Origin: Spirochaetota bacterium
Lineage (GTDB): Bacteria > Spirochaetota > Brevinematia > DTOW01
DNA: 15,658 nucleotides
Direction of reading: 5' to 3'
Assembly (NCBI GenBank): GCA_028276145.1
Contig: JAPYWX010000018.1
Span: forward strand, 1 to 15,658
Shown here: positions 14,047 through 15,658 of the stretch, one piece after another
Numbering within the stretch: position 1 is the first letter of the stretch
Layout of the letters: every line of letters starts with the position of its first letter
Translations under genes and position numbers: made by a program
The notes under the pieces: model-generated
What the model was told of the DNA's origin: nothing
The model's input: only the letters and a program-made list of their open reading frames with translations
Databases searched by the model: none

Positions 14047-15231
14047 ATGAACTACTTTAGCATTGAGGTTGAGGACATATCAGAATTAAAACCTAAGTTG
14101 TATAATGAAATAAAGAAGAGAAATATTTCGGCTGACAGAGTTGTTATACTTACGAAGAAGCCTATAAAGAAGGGGGGATTTCTAGGAATAGGAGCTAAGA
14201 CAGTTTATCAAGTTTGGTTCCAGATTCTTGATTCCCAGGATAATCAGAATACTAGGATTCAGCATCAAGAGAAGAGTGTAGTTTCACAATCTGCTGACTC
14301 TAGTGTAACAAAGGAGAGTGAAATAGCCTCCTCTCTTTATAAGGAGATTGACGCTATAAAGAAGATGCTACAAGATGTGATGATGGACAACAAGAAGGTT
14401 AGGGAAATTGCTTACTCTTACCTAAAGAATAAGGAAGCGAACTTTGAGAAGATAAAAGAAAAAATGCTAGAAAAGGATTTCCCTATAGGCTTCATAACTA
14501 AGATTTTGGACAGAATAGATAATGAGTTTTCTGAAGATGAAAAACAGAACTTTTTCTTGATATATAGTAAGGTTAGGGATGTGATAGCTGAGGGGATAAA
14601 GGTTGCTTCTACGGATATAGTTTTCAACAGAAAACCGAAGATAGTTATACTTGTTGGTCCTACGGGTGTTGGTAAAACGACAACATTAGTTAAGTTAGCT
14701 TTTCAGTGGGGTGCTCTCAAGAAAAACAAGTTTGTTTTCTTCTCTCTTGACAAGTATAGAGCAGGAGCTTCGCATCAGCTTAAATCTTTTGCTGAAATAT
14801 TCAAGGTGCCGATGATTATAATAAAGGACAAGGAGTCACTAGCTAATGCTCTTCAGGATTTTGGGAGGGACAGTGATATCGTATTTATTGATACTGCGGG
14901 TACTAGTCCTAAGAACACTATAACAATAAATGACTTAAGTGACCATCTGAAGGTTTTGAGGAAGTATGATTTGTTTGTTTCTTTGGTTATGAGTGCTGTT
15001 ACCAAGTACAAGGATATGTTAGATATCATCAATAGGTATAGTGTTTTAAATTATTCTAATGTTATACTCACGAAGATAGACGAGACAACGACATTTGGTT
15101 CTTCGGTTGCTGCTTTGTATGACTCTGGTATACCACTTTCTTTTGTTACGAATGGACAAAGAGTTGAAAGGGATATAATGGCTATAAGGCCTGTTGATTT
15201 GGTACAAATGGCTCTTGATGATATTGTTTAA
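14047..15231 (+). CDS. flhF: Flagellar SRP-type GTPase FlhF
   Basis: GTPase of the SRP/FtsY class that sets the position of flagellar assembly at the membrane and is controlled by FlhG. The N-terminal B domain includes KKGGFLGIGAKTVYQVWF (41-58), a family feature, followed by a polar linker (62-95). The N domain spans about 95-190, then comes the NG GTPase: P-loop GPTGVGKTT (204-212), DKYRAGA (235-241), DTAG (282-285) and TKIDE (342-346), with a C-terminal helix. The 394 residues match typical FlhF. ATG 14047 begins one base after the flhA stop; AGGAG, inside the end of flhA, supplies the Shine-Dalgarno. This implies coupled translation with flhA. No GTPase motif is damaged. Confidence 0.95.
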   Translation: MNYFSIEVEDISELKPKLYNEIKKRNISADRVVILTKKPIKKGGFLGIGAKTVYQVWFQILDSQDNQNTRIQHQEKSVVSQSADSSVTKESEIASSLYKEIDAIKKMLQDVMMDNKKVREIAYSYLKNKEANFEKIKEKMLEKDFPIGFITKILDRIDNEFSEDEKQNFFLIYSKVRDVIAEGIKVASTDIVFNRKPKIVILVGPTGVGKTTTLVKLAFQWGALKKNKFVFFSLDKYRAGASHQLKSFAEIFKVPMIIIKDKESLANALQDFGRDSDIVFIDTAGTSPKNTITINDLSDHLKVLRKYDLFVSLVMSAVTKYKDMLDIINRYSVLNYSNVILTKIDETTTFGSSVAALYDSGIPLSFVTNGQRVERDIMAIRPVDLVQMALDDIV

Positions 15232-15260
15232 ATTTTTTATGTTTGTGTTTGGAGGTAAGT

Positions 15261-15658
15261 ATGATAATTGAGGATCAAGTACAAGGTTTAAAAGAAGCTC
15301 TTGGTAGTGTTGTTTCTGAGAAGCCAAAAATAATATCAATAGCTAGTGGTAAAGGTGGAGTTGGTAAGACAAATCTAGCTATAAATTTGGGTATAGTTTT
15401 CGCTAAGATGGGAAAGAAAACTTTGGTTATGGACGGAGATTTGGGACTCGCTAATGTTAATGTTGTTCTGGGTGTCATACCAAAGTATAACCTTTACCAT
15501 GTTATCAAAGGTAACATGATGCTTAAGGATATAATCAAAGAGACAGAATTTGGAATAGATATAATCGCTGGTGGGTCAGGTTTCACACAGCTTGCAAACC
15601 TTGATGATAGAGAGAGAAGAAGGTTTATAGAAGAGTTAAAAACTCTTTCTGAATACGA
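15261..15658 (+). CDS. flhG: FlhG/FleN, MinD-like flagellar number ATPase (3' end beyond the window)
   Basis: P-loop ATPase of the MinD/ParA family that limits flagellum number and stimulates FlhF. About 132 of an expected ~290 residues are present. Near the N-terminus is EDQVQGLKEAL (4-14), matching the DQAxxLR-type helix known to activate the FlhF GTPase. Next come ISIASGKGGVGKTN (25-38), a deviant Walker A with the MinD signature Lys31 and catalytic Lys36, and MDGDLGLANVNVVLG (57-71). GGAGG at 15251-15255, 5 nt before ATG 15261, is a clear Shine-Dalgarno. The gap to the flhF stop is 29 bp, so the gene belongs to the flhA-flhF operon. The identification rests on the motif set together with its position after flhF. 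Confidence 0.94.
   Translation, partial: MIIEDQVQGLKEALGSVVSEKPKIISIASGKGGVGKTNLAINLGIVFAKMGKKTLVMDGDLGLANVNVVLGVIPKYNLYHVIKGNMMLKDIIKETEFGIDIIAGGSGFTQLANLDDRERRRFIEELKTLSEY

Overview
The window looks like part of an AT-rich bacterial chromosome. Arginine is encoded almost entirely by AGA/AGG, and ATA isoleucine is frequent. The adjacent genes flhA-flhF-flhG, a large bifunctional penicillin-binding protein, an STAS-domain protein and a chemoreceptor-like protein point to a flagellated diderm-type bacterium. A spirochaete, perhaps a deep-branching or thermophilic one, is my best guess. This rests on gene order and composition only, with no marker gene. I see no phage, transposon, CRISPR array, tRNA or rRNA.

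Layout. 1-2052 (+) is the 3' part of a class A PBP (transglycosylase/transpeptidase), convergent with and overlapping a small STAS gene (2030-2377, -). aroA (2546-3913, -) is divergent from accD (4022-4828, +), which is followed after 16 bp by an MsmX/UgpC-type sugar-ABC ATPase (4845-5948, +) ending in a strong intrinsic terminator. 6000-7715 (-) encodes a six-helix membrane protein with a long coiled coil that aligns without gaps to a decayed chemoreceptor tip. A 269-bp spacer rich in repeats and hairpins separates it from a tight minus-strand operon (10653 down to 7985): class I aminotransferase, TatD-type hydrolase, degenerate ABC ATPase. terC/alx (10777-11712, +) lies divergent to that operon. 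A second repeat-rich spacer (11713-11987) leads into flhA (11988-14045), flhF (14047-15231) and the start of flhG (15261 to the window end).

How the genes fit together. flhA, flhF and flhG encode the export gate and the GTPase/ATPase pair that set flagellar placement and number. The flhG N-terminus carries the short motif known to activate FlhF. The PBP, aroA and accD are housekeeping genes for wall, aromatic amino acids and fatty acids. The STAS protein and the chemoreceptor-like protein are the signalling candidates.

The least explained material is (i) the chemoreceptor-like protein with a degenerate signalling tip, (ii) an ABC ATPase altered at four catalytic motifs, (iii) three spacers carrying short palindromic repeats that share an AGGTGCT-type core, one as a 15-bp tandem array ahead of flhA, and (iv) three genes with no Shine-Dalgarno whose -10-like boxes lie only 7-13 nt from the ATG, suggesting leaderless mRNAs.
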